From: a virus
Strand: one strand, 5' to 3'
Length of the DNA: 40,062 bases
IMG/VR virus record: IMGVR_UViG_3300046507_000315
Location: 1-40,062 of that record
Shown: in pieces, positions 15,601 to 23,320 of the stretch
How the letters are laid out: the number at the start of each line of letters is the position of its first letter
Position numbering within the stretch: position 1 is the first letter of the stretch
Notes under the pieces: model-generated
Databases searched by the model: none
Seen by the model: only the letters and a program-made list of their open reading frames with translations
Told to the model about the DNA's origin: nothing
Position numbers and translations under genes: made by a program

Positions 15601-16519
15601 CGCTGGCGAGCGTCGCCGTACGTGCGGAAGCTGAGCGCACCTGCAGCGCGCGTGAAGCGAGCCCGAGCGGCGTCAGCACGGCACTTAGCGCGAGCGCCTG
15701 TGGGATCGACGCGACAGCCGCCGCCAGCGGGTCTTGGTCATCGATACCGTACGCATTGTTCACGCCCGCGGTCACGCTCGACTGCGCGGCCATGAGGGTG
15801 GTGTTCTCAACCGCGCCCGTTGCACCCGCCTGCAGCCCGGCTTTCAGCCAGCCACCACTGCCCGTCAACTGGCCGAGCACCTGATTGGCGAGCGGTACCG
15901 CTTCCGTACCGACAGCTTTGCCGAATGCGTCGCCGACCGCGCCGAGTACCTTGCCGCCCACCATGCCCGCCCCAACCTGCGTGGCGAATGTCGTTGCCGC
16001 ATTCAGGCGCGACGCGGATTGTGCAGCTTCTGGCGAGAGCCCCTTGGCCTGCGCGGCTTCCAGCGTCTGCTGCCCCGCCTGCCCCGCCGCGAGCGCGCCG
16101 ATGCCCGCCGCCCCGATGGCTGCAGAAACCGCAGTGGGTACCGCCACTGGGAGTGCTGCCGCCGCGAGCATGCCGCCGCCCACCGCGCCTGCGATGGTGG
16201 GCAACTGCTCGGCGCCAGACGCCAGAAAATTAGTGACGCCGCCGTGCTGGTCTGGCTGCATGGTGAGCCATGACTGCTTGCCCATCCCCTCACCAAAGCC
16301 GCGCACCGCTGCGCCTGCGTTATCCGCGCCCGCAAATTGCAGCGCCTGCCCGGCCATCGTTGGCAGATCAGCCAGGGCGCCGCGCGCAAGGCCGGTGCCG
16401 ACTTCAGCGATGTTGCCGCGCGCGGGGGCAGGCGGCCGGATACCTGTTACGTCGCCATCCGTGGAGGGCGCAGGCGACTGGATGTTGGTGACTTCCCCGG
16501 TAGCGTCGTTAGTTGCCAT
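9632..16519 (-). CDS. Giant virion/ejection protein with HEXXH metalloprotease motif (2295 aa)
   Basis: This is one uninterrupted frame of 2295 codons. An N-terminal Ala/Gly-rich hydrophobic stretch (about 107-147) could insert in membrane. Residues roughly 640-880 are Gln/Ala-rich and predicted coiled coil. A zincin-type motif H1069-E-A-V-H1073 (NVLHEAVHAAT) lies at 1066-1076 after a YDTIDNRVDIYPGG strand. A long helical region follows, with moderately hydrophobic patches near the C-terminus (e.g. GGLMATTMMISGAMGLPF). The size, position among tail genes and mixed enzyme/linker make-up match the very large internal virion proteins of podoviruses and the polyvalent proteins of mobile elements. 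These are packed in the particle and ejected with DNA. A role in envelope passage or in disarming host proteins on entry is inference. Confidence 0.85.
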   Translation of the reverse strand: MATNDATGEVTNIQSPAPSTDGDVTGIRPPAPARGNIAEVGTGLARGALADLPTMAGQALQFAGADNAGAAVRGFGEGMGKQSWLTMQPDQHGGVTNFLASGAEQLPTIAGAVGGGMLAAAALPVAVPTAVSAAIGAAGIGALAAGQAGQQTLEAAQAKGLSPEAAQSASRLNAATTFATQVGAGMVGGKVLGAVGDAFGKAVGTEAVPLANQVLGQLTGSGGWLKAGLQAGATGAVENTTLMAAQSSVTAGVNNAYGIDDQDPLAAAVASIPQALALSAVLTPLGLASRALQVRSASARTATLASEKTEPALRQQLADQYAQALPTSEAQLAFIQNAKTAIDHGLPLKVDTGLFDPGAVQAPVAETPVAETPAAATPLLTNNPSPNIVFPDGTVARSHQEVDDYINGLPENEQAAARAKLLGLGAQPVEPAPAAAPLQLPNNPTAPQIDQMIANSNGLVQRAGDSYTFPDGSSTKDVSVVQEFLNAQNAPKTPEQLAQEYTTTRASAVQSMLQAAMRPEPGISAQDMINKITGADNDSLTKSQQAKRRADAKAALGEPSGVRVSAADTGIERELSMGELYDLRNQPTAQPAPENGIVTPPAEPSGNATISPEAAPALAGAAKPVDAIKADIDAVNQANDFSTKQQSMTPFQKKLDALGLEQLATHQEQIDALTNALQDKKLGQGVTRDRMQALLDKWKGETPQEPQEDTLGKALQGTADSLQKQVDTAAAGRQAAADAAFKAQQEADGAQLQASASAPFGGARLAKANTRLEAAQTALAEAQRVHQSQVDSHNALSESLVEAQQQLADHQNRGEIAARAAQKAADIAEQQNNLAAARALPEAPTQADTLPENIPASVETQAPAATNAALPEGNMAPAQTSAPGHDAALPENLTQSPRSHAQDTADMVDASLASFNQRIRDGEKLTPLEQERYEDLQGFRNQLADVVSGKTNSEAFAQSISDIAREAATKPYTESYRNVASSDVYGENPRLVAQVQRSDKLVDTLNHIAQTGATPEARALATRLAAIDSGTTIAQKPLARREGVTGNYDTIDNRVDIYPGGENEHNVLHEAVHAATADRINAAAAIEGSGGKPKTQAEAKLLQGYREIVAIANEAAKAFGSSDPRAWAYGFTSPHEFIAELNSNPEFQKTLKDASLVGKDKPTLWARVVSAVRKLLGMPATAKPDFLERALAVNDRFFRQQGEPVGFPLPEGSLKDLEFRKSPADAAKVTDDQYSKLGGLADKVGEKLNIAALEPAAYRALASWKTVQYLADRIRALPEMVESGFAKGLDAYQQAHESKRIASMFITKPVSAFADGVQKMLNKLPGDQQRELSRQMATIGGEASRGGFDYRMNYADNVKAGRDIPAHNKAYVDDIHRQFTQLQRSNPEAAKAIVDGQLLNHKLLVNTTSTIARNLMEIASGSYTKLAADLTRMAPDDAARAAQESRVQGALPAHEMARAHAGRLDIMDKTLEAARNTKPDTFADGATQALDARLNAMFADARKLPEGSMLRGHMNELEQMYRAQAQNPYFSLGRSGDYFVKASLKGVDELAQQRIQDALKGTNKVVGNLVGNDGNVFFRVNSQEQAEALHKKLVGAAGTAMVKDSNAWGKLAYNDPSFVAGTSPALRQMLASLHSTTENAGLPQQAADAMRETLTRSLLSILPETASRSAKMNRQGVPGYDADFLGNYSRRAMGGVRDTASIYTQRAFDDSLNQMRASVDQLNRTGTAGGRIRATDTLDEITKRYANDHKSVDNTTINTINSLGHAFYLAVSPAYLIRTTAQPFHRALPLLGSRYGFVNSAKEIAGATGVSLKVVANTLAKGWQADGLRGVLDTGMQFKGLGLKPTEEAFVQELHDRGILNLGQTRQLQMMSLGGTQRQQDLQRMASMTAQYAEMTNRLATGLAAFRLAEKGSKNVTQEGHAANVEYAIQAVDRAMDNFDPTNTARAISKNGFAGKVTPLLTAFMNYNLQTMQQIARTVHDGMFNKDQSPAGLQRASEARKEFGGLMATTMMISGAMGLPFANVFAGLYNTFTNDNNDPRDIRIDAQNFLAKTFGHTAGDIIAHGLPRAANFDSSTFGLENLLPGSDFLASRQLLKDRLSDQSMALMGPALNGAVGIAQAMDKISDGYWAKGIEAALPSGLKPYFKAAELAQHGYTDGRGNPLPMAKPTGWDIARQAVGFNSGERATEMEAQQFASARRDRQSYQKGLIADQFYKAAQTGDQDTLGSATSKLQEFNAANPTQPIRSEASAIRTRMAQYMLGMNSGLGFGVQRRELPSLKANLAFARDPDAAMPGE

Positions 16520-16521
16520 TG

Positions 16522-17484
16522 TTATTTTTGATCATCCCATTGACCGTTGCGATATACCACCGGCTTGCCGTTGCGCACGCCCGTCGAACCTTCCACGATG
16601 CTCGGCTTGGCGGCCGGCGGTGTGGTCGGACTCAACGGTTGCCCAACCATGCCGCCAACGGGCAGTGCGTAGCGTGGAGCGGGCATCGGCCCGAACGGCG
16701 TCTGTACGATGTCGGAGCCCACTGCGCGCGGCGTGTTCTGGTACTGGTAGTGCTGCTCGCCAATTTCAGCCTGCCGTGCTGCCAGTGAGTTGTCCGAGCC
16801 ATACATCTGCGCCCCGGCCATCGTGCCCGCGTTCGCGATACCGGCGACTGCACTGTTAAGGCCGTTGGCGCCCTGTGCCTGCGCGGACCCTTCGTTGTTC
16901 TGCCCCGCCACCGCATGCAGAATGCCGCCGATTGCCCGGCCGCGTGTCGCGCGCTCGAAGATGTCGCCGCCGCCTTGGATGTAGTTGAGCGCCTGATCCA
17001 GAAAATTCTGCGCATACGCCTGCTGGCGCTCATACCCACCACTGATCGTGCTCGACGGGTTCTGCAGTCCTGCGGTGATCGGCGTGGCTGCGACAGGCAT
17101 GCTGTTGGCCACCGGCGGCGTACCTGCTGACGGCAGATTCACGAGCCGGCCGCCATCCGGTACATCTGCCATGCGTGCGGCAAGCGTCGGGTCGGCGCTG
17201 GTCGTCGCTGCAGCCGCCGCGGCGGGCGCGGCTGCCGGCACTGCGGCAGCCGGTGCTGCGGGTGTGACAGGCGCGACAGCGGGGCCGCCGGGCACGCCGT
17301 ACGGCGTCGGACCACGTGGCACGAAGCCGTTTACGGCCGGGGGCACCACGACCGGCGGCTGCAGGTTTTGCGGTGTCTGCTGCGCGAGCGCCGGCAGGTT
17401 CGGCTGAACCTTCGGGATCGGGTTAATCGTCGGCGGGAGCCCCGGGATCGCGAGCGCCGGCAAGGTATCGGTTGGATTCGCCAT
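16522..17484 (-). CDS. Pro/Ala-rich internal virion protein candidate (320 aa)
   Basis: Residues 1-95 are a low-complexity Pro/Ala/Val linker (e.g. APAAAVPAAAPAAAAAATT). A more ordered, Gly/Gln/Asn-rich helical region follows (YERQQAYAQNFLDQALNYIQGG, then NSAVAGIANAGTMAGAQMYGSDNSLAARQAEIG), with a Pro-rich tail. A good AAGGAG site precedes the ATG. It lies 2 nt upstream of the giant protein gene and 10 nt after the coiled-coil protein gene, so the three probably make up the ejection apparatus. No family is recognised by sequence. Confidence 0.72.
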   Translation of the reverse strand: MANPTDTLPALAIPGLPPTINPIPKVQPNLPALAQQTPQNLQPPVVVPPAVNGFVPRGPTPYGVPGGPAVAPVTPAAPAAAVPAAAPAAAAAATTSADPTLAARMADVPDGGRLVNLPSAGTPPVANSMPVAATPITAGLQNPSSTISGGYERQQAYAQNFLDQALNYIQGGGDIFERATRGRAIGGILHAVAGQNNEGSAQAQGANGLNSAVAGIANAGTMAGAQMYGSDNSLAARQAEIGEQHYQYQNTPRAVGSDIVQTPFGPMPAPRYALPVGGMVGQPLSPTTPPAAKPSIVEGSTGVRNGKPVVYRNGQWDDQK

Positions 17485-17494
17485 TACGGGCTCC

Positions 17495-19453
17495 TTAGTT
17501 GCTGTAGTTGTAGTTCGTGTTCGTGTTGTTGCCGGTGCTCGTGCTATCGACCGTGGTGCTCGACGTGCTCGTGCTGTTGGATGTTACCTGCGAACTGCTG
17601 CTGGAAGTGCTGTTCGCCGTGCTGACCGAATCACTTTGATGGAAGCCGACTTGGCCCGACAGGTTCACAGACGACAGCGACGCGGCGGCGAGTTGCGCGG
17701 CGACCTGCGCCCCGCCCCGGATCGACTCGATCAGCAGATTCACCTGCTGGATGAGCGTCTGCACGTTCGCTTTCGCCGCCTCGATCCGCAGGTTGCCTTC
17801 AGCCACGGCCAGATCAGTCTCCGCACGGAACACCGACACGTCGCCACTCAGGCGCGAGGCTTCGCCTGACACGGCTGCCGTGTATGCGCCCGTCTGCGCG
17901 GAGTAGACCTTGGCCACGGCGTCAACGCGTGAGGTTTCGGCCCCGACCTGATCGCGGTACACCTCAGTGCGCGCCTTGAACAGTTCGAGCGGAACTTCCT
18001 GCCCAACACGGATCGCAAGATTGGCCTGCGCCGTCACCGCGTCCACCGTCGCGCGGAAGCCCGCCACCTGACTGCTGTAGGCGTCAGCCTGTGCCTTGAA
18101 CACGTCGGCCTTGGCCACCTGTGCGCGGATGAGCGTCGCATAGCCGTCGTATTCAGCCGTCTTTGCGCGCACCGTTTCAGCGTAGGCGCCCACCTGTGCC
18201 GCGAAACCGTCGATCGTCGTTTTGTTGATGCTCGCCTGCACGTTGGCTGCATCCACCTGCGTCTTGAAAATCTCGATCACTGCCTTGGCGGCTTCGACGC
18301 GCGCGGTGTAGACCTGCACGGCCTGCATGTTCAGCTCGCCGATGAGTTTCTGCCCGTCGAGCTGCGCGCGGTAAATCTCGAGCTTCGCCAGTTCAGCCTG
18401 CACCGCGGCCTTGTATTCGTCGACCTGCGCGGCATACAACTGGATGTCGGCTGCGTAAGCGGCGACCGTCTCATGGTAAATGTCGATCGCAACCTGTTGC
18501 GTGTACTTGGCCGTCTCGAATGCCCGCTGCGCGATCTGGTTTTGATACGTGATCAGCCCTTCCTCGACCTTCCACGCCTGATCGAACGCGAAGCGCCGGT
18601 TCGACTGCTCGAGATCGGCCTGCTTGATCGCGATGTCGCGCGAGAGCCCCGACAGCGTTCTGTTGGAATCCTGCATTGCCTGCTGGATGTCCATATCGAG
18701 TGCGCCCGGCGGCTTGGAAAAACCGCGCGACGCAAACATGCGGTACGACTCGCCGATCTTGCGGCTAAGCTGCACGTTTTCGCGCGTACGTGCCTGATCC
18801 CAAATGGCCTGTTCAACTTCCGGAGACAGGCCCGTAGCCGCCCCATTGATCCATGTATCGAGCACACTGCGCAGGTCGGTGAGCAGCGACGACGTGTAAG
18901 TGGGCTCGGCGAAGCTGAAGATGTATTGCGGCGCGAGCGGGTGGTCCGGTGTGACAGCCGTGAAAGTCGGCAGGCTCAGCAGCGGCGCCACGGGTACGTC
19001 GATCCCGAGCAGGCTCGGCACATCCGGCAGCACGATGTCCGGAGACGCGGGCATGGCGATGGCGGGTAGCTGCGGCGCGAGCGGCACCGTTGTCGTGAGC
19101 GGCGCGGGCACGGTCTGGTCGAGATCGAGCACGGGCATCTGCGCATTGAACTGCGGCGCCACGCCCACGTCGGGTACCGCCACGCTGGTGAGCGCGGGTT
19201 CGACAGGTGCCGCCGGCAGGTTAAGCGCGAGCCCGGTGGGTGCCGTCGGCGCCGTCGGCGCAGCAAATGCTGCGATAGCCTCGCCCACGGCCGGCAGCGT
19301 GCCGTCGACCTGCGGGATTGCCTCGATCTGAGCCGCTGCCTGCGCAAGTTCATTCAGGAAACCCGTCGCCTCGTTGAATGCGAGCGACGCGTACTGCTGC
19401 GCGTTGTTAAACCCTGCGGTGACGAGTTCGTTTGCGGAGAGCGTGTCTGACAT
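17495..19453 (-). CDS. Long helical/coiled-coil structural protein (652 aa)
   Basis: The N-terminal third is Ala/Pro-rich with many VP/AP strands. From about 230 to 590 the protein is a nearly continuous amphipathic helix with Ala/Gln/Val heptads (RAFETAKYTQQVAIDIYHE, YAAQVDEYKAAVQAELAK, FKTQVDAANVQAS). The last 50 residues are a Ser/Thr/Asn low-complexity tail. A GAGG site precedes the ATG. This layout suits an extended ejection or tail protein of a podovirus. It is not a tape measure by context, since no tail-tube genes are present. The exact role is unknown. Confidence 0.78.
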   Translation of the reverse strand: MSDTLSANELVTAGFNNAQQYASLAFNEATGFLNELAQAAAQIEAIPQVDGTLPAVGEAIAAFAAPTAPTAPTGLALNLPAAPVEPALTSVAVPDVGVAPQFNAQMPVLDLDQTVPAPLTTTVPLAPQLPAIAMPASPDIVLPDVPSLLGIDVPVAPLLSLPTFTAVTPDHPLAPQYIFSFAEPTYTSSLLTDLRSVLDTWINGAATGLSPEVEQAIWDQARTRENVQLSRKIGESYRMFASRGFSKPPGALDMDIQQAMQDSNRTLSGLSRDIAIKQADLEQSNRRFAFDQAWKVEEGLITYQNQIAQRAFETAKYTQQVAIDIYHETVAAYAADIQLYAAQVDEYKAAVQAELAKLEIYRAQLDGQKLIGELNMQAVQVYTARVEAAKAVIEIFKTQVDAANVQASINKTTIDGFAAQVGAYAETVRAKTAEYDGYATLIRAQVAKADVFKAQADAYSSQVAGFRATVDAVTAQANLAIRVGQEVPLELFKARTEVYRDQVGAETSRVDAVAKVYSAQTGAYTAAVSGEASRLSGDVSVFRAETDLAVAEGNLRIEAAKANVQTLIQQVNLLIESIRGGAQVAAQLAAASLSSVNLSGQVGFHQSDSVSTANSTSSSSSQVTSNSTSTSSTTVDSTSTGNNTNTNYNYSN

Positions 19454-19462
19454 GCTGGTTCC

Positions 19463-21352
19463 TCACTGTTTCAGGGCGCCAATATCGTAGCGGCCAATTA
19501 TCCATTGCACAGGGTCTATCGAGCCATCGGCCGCGCCGTTGGGTGTCGGCAGCCAGTTGCCGCCGAGCGCGCCGTCAGTCTGCACGATGCCAGCCTGCCC
19601 CAGTTGCGCCCGCCATGCGGTCGGACGTTGCGTATCGGCGTAGTAGTGGGCGCCCATCGCGCGCTGCGCAGCGAGCCCCGCCGCCGGTATCCCTGACCAC
19701 GTGTTGCTGCCGTTGGTTTCCGCGTAGACGAACGTCTGCCCGGTCGAGCCGCGTGCGCCGTCCCACGGCAACGCGTAGGTGATCAGCAGCGTGCCGTTGA
19801 TGAACTGCTGCGGATAGATGCGGGTCCGGTCGGCCACCGGGGGGCTGCGAAACCGCACCTTGAACGGCGCTATCACTGTGCCGTTACGCGACTTGCCGTT
19901 GAATATCCACACGCCACTTGCGTCGGCCATGACGATCGCGACAGCATCTGTCACGACGTCATGCAGCACGGCAAGCGGTGCGCCATCTAGCGCGAGCGGT
20001 ACCCAACGGTTAGTGCGCAGGGTGTAATTGAATGCCCCGCCCGTCGTAATCCCGAACGCCTGCGCGTCCGCGTGCGTAAAGGCGATATCGATAATGCCCG
20101 GCGGCGGCGAGCCGATCGAGAAGGCACCCCCGCCCAACTGCACAGGTGCGAGCACCCCGCCCACCGAGAACACCGCGTTGCCCGTCGGGGTGACGTGTGC
20201 CCACGGGTCGAATTTGACGCTGGTCGTCCACTGCCCGTATCCGCCGGTGTCGTCGGTGCCCCGGAAATTGCCCAGGCCGTTGCCGCGCCACACGATCTGC
20301 TGGCTGCTTGTGCTCCACAGGAACGCATAGCCCATCCAGTCGGCCTGATTGCTCCACTGCGGCCCATAGACTGACGAGTTGCCCATGCCCTGAAACATGG
20401 CCGCGATCAGCCCCGACGTCGACGGCTGCGAGAGCGGGAACACCTGCGATGTCCGATGCGAGCCGTACGTCCCGTAGCCCCCCATCGTGTCGACACCGAA
20501 CCCGAAAACGGTATATGCGCCCTCATTGGATGAGCCGGCGCGCACCGCTGTGTAGCCCTGCACGAACGTGGTATTGCCCCACGTAGTGTTGGGGTAAGTC
20601 TCGCCCGACAGGTTGATATCCGGGTCCGTCACTTCCTGCTGCGCGCCGTCTTTGCCGATCAGCAGCAGACTGCGGTGCGGCGCGAAGTTAGGCGTTGGGT
20701 GGCCCTTATAGCCCGTATCTGATCCAAACGGGTTAAACCAGCTTTGGGAGCGGTCATCGGTTGCTGTGAACGCGTTCATGAAAAACTGGTCGGTCACGGC
20801 GTCGTACGTCAACTGGCCGCCCCAATCGGGCTGCGCGACCAGCGTGCGGCCCAGTTCTTTCATGTTGGCGTCCAGCCGCACAAGCTGGCTGCTGTTCGGC
20901 ACGGGCGCGACATAGAAAGCGAATTGCTGGTCGTAGTTCGGCGCCGCATAGGCAAACATCACCGTGGTGGCCGTCTTGTCCGTCACGGCGCCGAGCAGGA
21001 TCGCACTCGAATAAGGCTGCGAGTACTTCTCGCCGTTAGCCGCCGGCACCTCGACGACGGGCAGTTCCACATCCACCGCCGGCAACTCGATCACTTCGGG
21101 CTCAGCGGGCGCGGGCGTGGCCGGTGCGCCTACCACGGTGATCGAATCCTGCCCGTGGATAGAAGACACGCGCATCTGCGTGCCGTCTTCGAAATTCAGC
21201 GTGCGCGTGGCCATCGGCAGGCCGCCCAGCTTCATGGTGTTTTTCATGATGCCAAGCTGCACGCGCGCCGCGCCCATCTGCGCAATGGCCGCTTCGTCGT
21301 CGCCGTCTACCTGCTTGCGGACTGGGCCTGTCTCACGCATCGCCGCCACCAA
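19463..21352 (-). CDS. Beta-rich tail protein (629 aa)
   Basis: Residues 1-105 are a variable N-terminus with an acidic EVIELPAVDVELPVVEVP linker. From about 110 to the end the sequence is strand-rich with repeated aromatic/Gly blades (TTVMFAYAAPNYDQQFAFYVAP, YAFLWSTSSQQIVWRGNGLGNFRG, ADASGVWIFNGKSRNGTVIA), suggestive of a beta-propeller. It overlaps the upstream repeat gene by 20 nt; an alternative ATG at 21340 reduces the overlap to 8 nt. Its place between other tail genes supports a virion role. No enzyme motif is seen. Confidence 0.75.
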   Translation of the reverse strand: MVAAMRETGPVRKQVDGDDEAAIAQMGAARVQLGIMKNTMKLGGLPMATRTLNFEDGTQMRVSSIHGQDSITVVGAPATPAPAEPEVIELPAVDVELPVVEVPAANGEKYSQPYSSAILLGAVTDKTATTVMFAYAAPNYDQQFAFYVAPVPNSSQLVRLDANMKELGRTLVAQPDWGGQLTYDAVTDQFFMNAFTATDDRSQSWFNPFGSDTGYKGHPTPNFAPHRSLLLIGKDGAQQEVTDPDINLSGETYPNTTWGNTTFVQGYTAVRAGSSNEGAYTVFGFGVDTMGGYGTYGSHRTSQVFPLSQPSTSGLIAAMFQGMGNSSVYGPQWSNQADWMGYAFLWSTSSQQIVWRGNGLGNFRGTDDTGGYGQWTTSVKFDPWAHVTPTGNAVFSVGGVLAPVQLGGGAFSIGSPPPGIIDIAFTHADAQAFGITTGGAFNYTLRTNRWVPLALDGAPLAVLHDVVTDAVAIVMADASGVWIFNGKSRNGTVIAPFKVRFRSPPVADRTRIYPQQFINGTLLITYALPWDGARGSTGQTFVYAETNGSNTWSGIPAAGLAAQRAMGAHYYADTQRPTAWRAQLGQAGIVQTDGALGGNWLPTPNGAADGSIDPVQWIIGRYDIGALKQ

Positions 21353-22529
21353 CGCGTCGGCGCAGTTGGGTCGGCTTCAGTTCGATCGAGTTGAGAGTGA
21401 AGTCCGCGCCGTTCTGGTTCTGGATTTCAAACTGCCAGTAACGCGCACGCAGCCCCTTGCCAATGCGGAAGTGGTTGCCGTGCAATCCTGCCCGACCTGT
21501 TGCGGAGAGCAGGTAATCGCGCGAGTCCACCTCGTCGGTGTAGACGCGGATCACAAGATTGCCGTCGGTGCGGTAGCCGACATACGAACGGTCCACGCGC
21601 TTGAGGAACGACGTGCCGAAATCCGTCATGCCGATGCGCGCTGCCGCCTGAATGATCGCGCCATTGTCCCGATCGCCGCCGATCGCAAAGAGCCCTTCCG
21701 CGCTTGCCGCGAGGTACAGACTTCCGAACCGGGCGAAGCTGTTGAACGGGAAATTGGTGTATTGCGTGAGCGCCATCGTCTCGGTGTGCATCACGATCGC
21801 GGGCCGTGCGCCCCCATCCGGGTCCGCGCCGGTGGCGGCCGACGTGGTGCCTGTCGCCTGCAGGATCAGCAGCGGCAGGGTGAGTGTGACAGTCGCGGGG
21901 GCGCTGTAGTATCCGGCCGCCTCGAGCTTCGCAACCGGCAGCGTGAGCGAGACTTCGCCAACCGTGCCGGCGAATCCCTTGATCGCGAGCGCGAGCCGCG
22001 GCAACGTCAAATGGACGCTGGACGCCACCCCGGGCGTGGCGCTCGCCGCGATCACGGGCATCGGCAGCCGTAGATTGACGCCGCCCGCTATCGGCGATGC
22101 GCCAGACGTGGCCAGTGCCGGTGTCGGCAGCGCGAGCGTGACGCGCCCAGCGACGCCCGCTGCGCCCACGATGCTAAGGGACGGCGCCGGCAGCGCGAGC
22201 GCGATGCTATTCGCCTGGCTGATCGAGAGCGTCGGCGCCGGCAGCGTGAGTGCAACGCTTGCGCCGCTTGCTGTGCTGCCAGCGGCCGAGAGTGCCGGTG
22301 CTGGCAGCGTCAGGCTTACCTGCCCGCCGGTGGCCGTGACGCCCGCGCTGGCGAGCGCTGGGGTAGGCAGCACGAGCGCAACCGTCCCCGTTACGCCCTG
22401 AATCCCCCGGGATACGACGTAAGGCGTCGGCAATTTGAGCGCGACCGTGCCCGTCACATTGATGTTCCCCGCGGCAACCACGGGGGCAGGCAATGTGAGT
22501 GCGGCTGTTCCGGTAACGGTCGTCGGCAT
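21333..22529 (-). CDS. Tandem-repeat structural protein with about 11 repeats of 21 residues (398 aa)
   Basis: Residues 1 to about 230 are about 11 tandem units of the form V-x-G-x-V-x-L-x-LP-x-P-x-L-x-x-x-G (VTGTVALKLPTPYVV, VTGTVALVLPTPALASAG, ATGGQVSLTLPAPALSAAG and so on). This predicts a beta-solenoid or stacked sandwich rod. Residues 233-398 form a unique domain (YTNFPFNSFARFGSLYLAASAEGLFAIGG, then RYWQFEIQNQNGADFTLNSIELKPTQLRRR) of a type found at the end of phage tail proteins. The rod-plus-cap layout suits a fibre or tail appendage. It lies 3 nt downstream of the next structural gene. Confidence 0.78.
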   Translation of the reverse strand: MPTTVTGTAALTLPAPVVAAGNINVTGTVALKLPTPYVVSRGIQGVTGTVALVLPTPALASAGVTATGGQVSLTLPAPALSAAGSTASGASVALTLPAPTLSISQANSIALALPAPSLSIVGAAGVAGRVTLALPTPALATSGASPIAGGVNLRLPMPVIAASATPGVASSVHLTLPRLALAIKGFAGTVGEVSLTLPVAKLEAAGYYSAPATVTLTLPLLILQATGTTSAATGADPDGGARPAIVMHTETMALTQYTNFPFNSFARFGSLYLAASAEGLFAIGGDRDNGAIIQAAARIGMTDFGTSFLKRVDRSYVGYRTDGNLVIRVYTDEVDSRDYLLSATGRAGLHGNHFRIGKGLRARYWQFEIQNQNGADFTLNSIELKPTQLRRRVGGGDA

Positions 22530-22532
22530 GCT

Positions 22533-23309
22533 TTATTGTGCCGGTACAGTCATCGCCCAGTTCTGGATCAGGGTGACTGCCCCTGCCACGAACGATGTGT
22601 TGGACAGATTCATCTCTGCACCCGAAGTCGCGATGGCGCCGTCGATACGGAAATACTTCGCCGTGCTGTCGAGCGCGCTCGCGTCAACGTAGCAGCCATA
22701 CTGCCGGAACCAGCCCGCCACGCCTGCCGCTACGTTCGTGCCGCTCCACACGCCCGAACTGGACACGATGCCGTTGGCCGGCGCGGTGAACTGCAAGCCG
22801 TTGACGGCAGCACTGCCCGCTATGCTTGCGCCCATGTTCGTGGGCGACGCTGCCAGCCCCCCCGCGACCGTCGCAGCCACCGCCAGACCGTTCGGCGCGG
22901 CTGCTGCCCCCGGCGCCGCTGCGATCGTGATGATCGTGCCATTGGTCGACGCAAAATACTCCGGGTACGATGCGCCGCTATTGATCATGGCCACCACATC
23001 AGCCATCGTCTGCGCGAGCGTGCTATTGAACGGCACGGGTGCCGGCAGGATATTCACGCCACCGACCGTGATCGTGTTCACGGTGCCTGACGAGCCGGTG
23101 AGTTGCACCGCGCCGAGCGAGGCGACTTCCGGCGTGTACGCCTGCCCGTTATTCGTGATCGTACACAGCCGCGTGCCAGTCGCGAGCGCGTCAGCAGACG
23201 ACGGCTGCGTGCCAGTGAAAATGTCCATCTTGCCGTTGCGCAGTGCCTGTGCAATCGATCCGCCGTTTGCCAGATAGTTGCGCAGCCCGGTCGAGAGTCG
23301 CATCGTCAT
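22533..23309 (-). CDS. Conserved phage structural protein (258 aa)
   Basis: The N-terminus (LSTGLRNYLANGGSIAQALRNG, then FTGTQPSSADALATGTRLCTITNNG) is a pattern I recognise from a widespread family of phage structural proteins of unresolved function. An inserted beta domain (about 78-165) has TVGGVNILPAPVPF with MADVVAMINSG, as in small tail modules. The C-terminal WFRQYGCYVDASALDSTAKYFRIDGAIATSGAEMNLSN completes the family pattern. AAAGGGG precedes the start. The neighbours are all tail/connector genes. Confidence 0.8.
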   Translation of the reverse strand: MTMRLSTGLRNYLANGGSIAQALRNGKMDIFTGTQPSSADALATGTRLCTITNNGQAYTPEVASLGAVQLTGSSGTVNTITVGGVNILPAPVPFNSTLAQTMADVVAMINSGASYPEYFASTNGTIITIAAAPGAAAAPNGLAVAATVAGGLAASPTNMGASIAGSAAVNGLQFTAPANGIVSSSGVWSGTNVAAGVAGWFRQYGCYVDASALDSTAKYFRIDGAIATSGAEMNLSNTSFVAGAVTLIQNWAMTVPAQ

Positions 23310-23320
23310 ACAGTTCCCCT

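Noticed and set aside
15885-16859. 324-codon plus-strand frame opposite the giant protein
   Set aside because: Ala/Pro/Arg/Ser-rich antisense shadow that crosses a gene boundary on the other strand; no recognisable domain.
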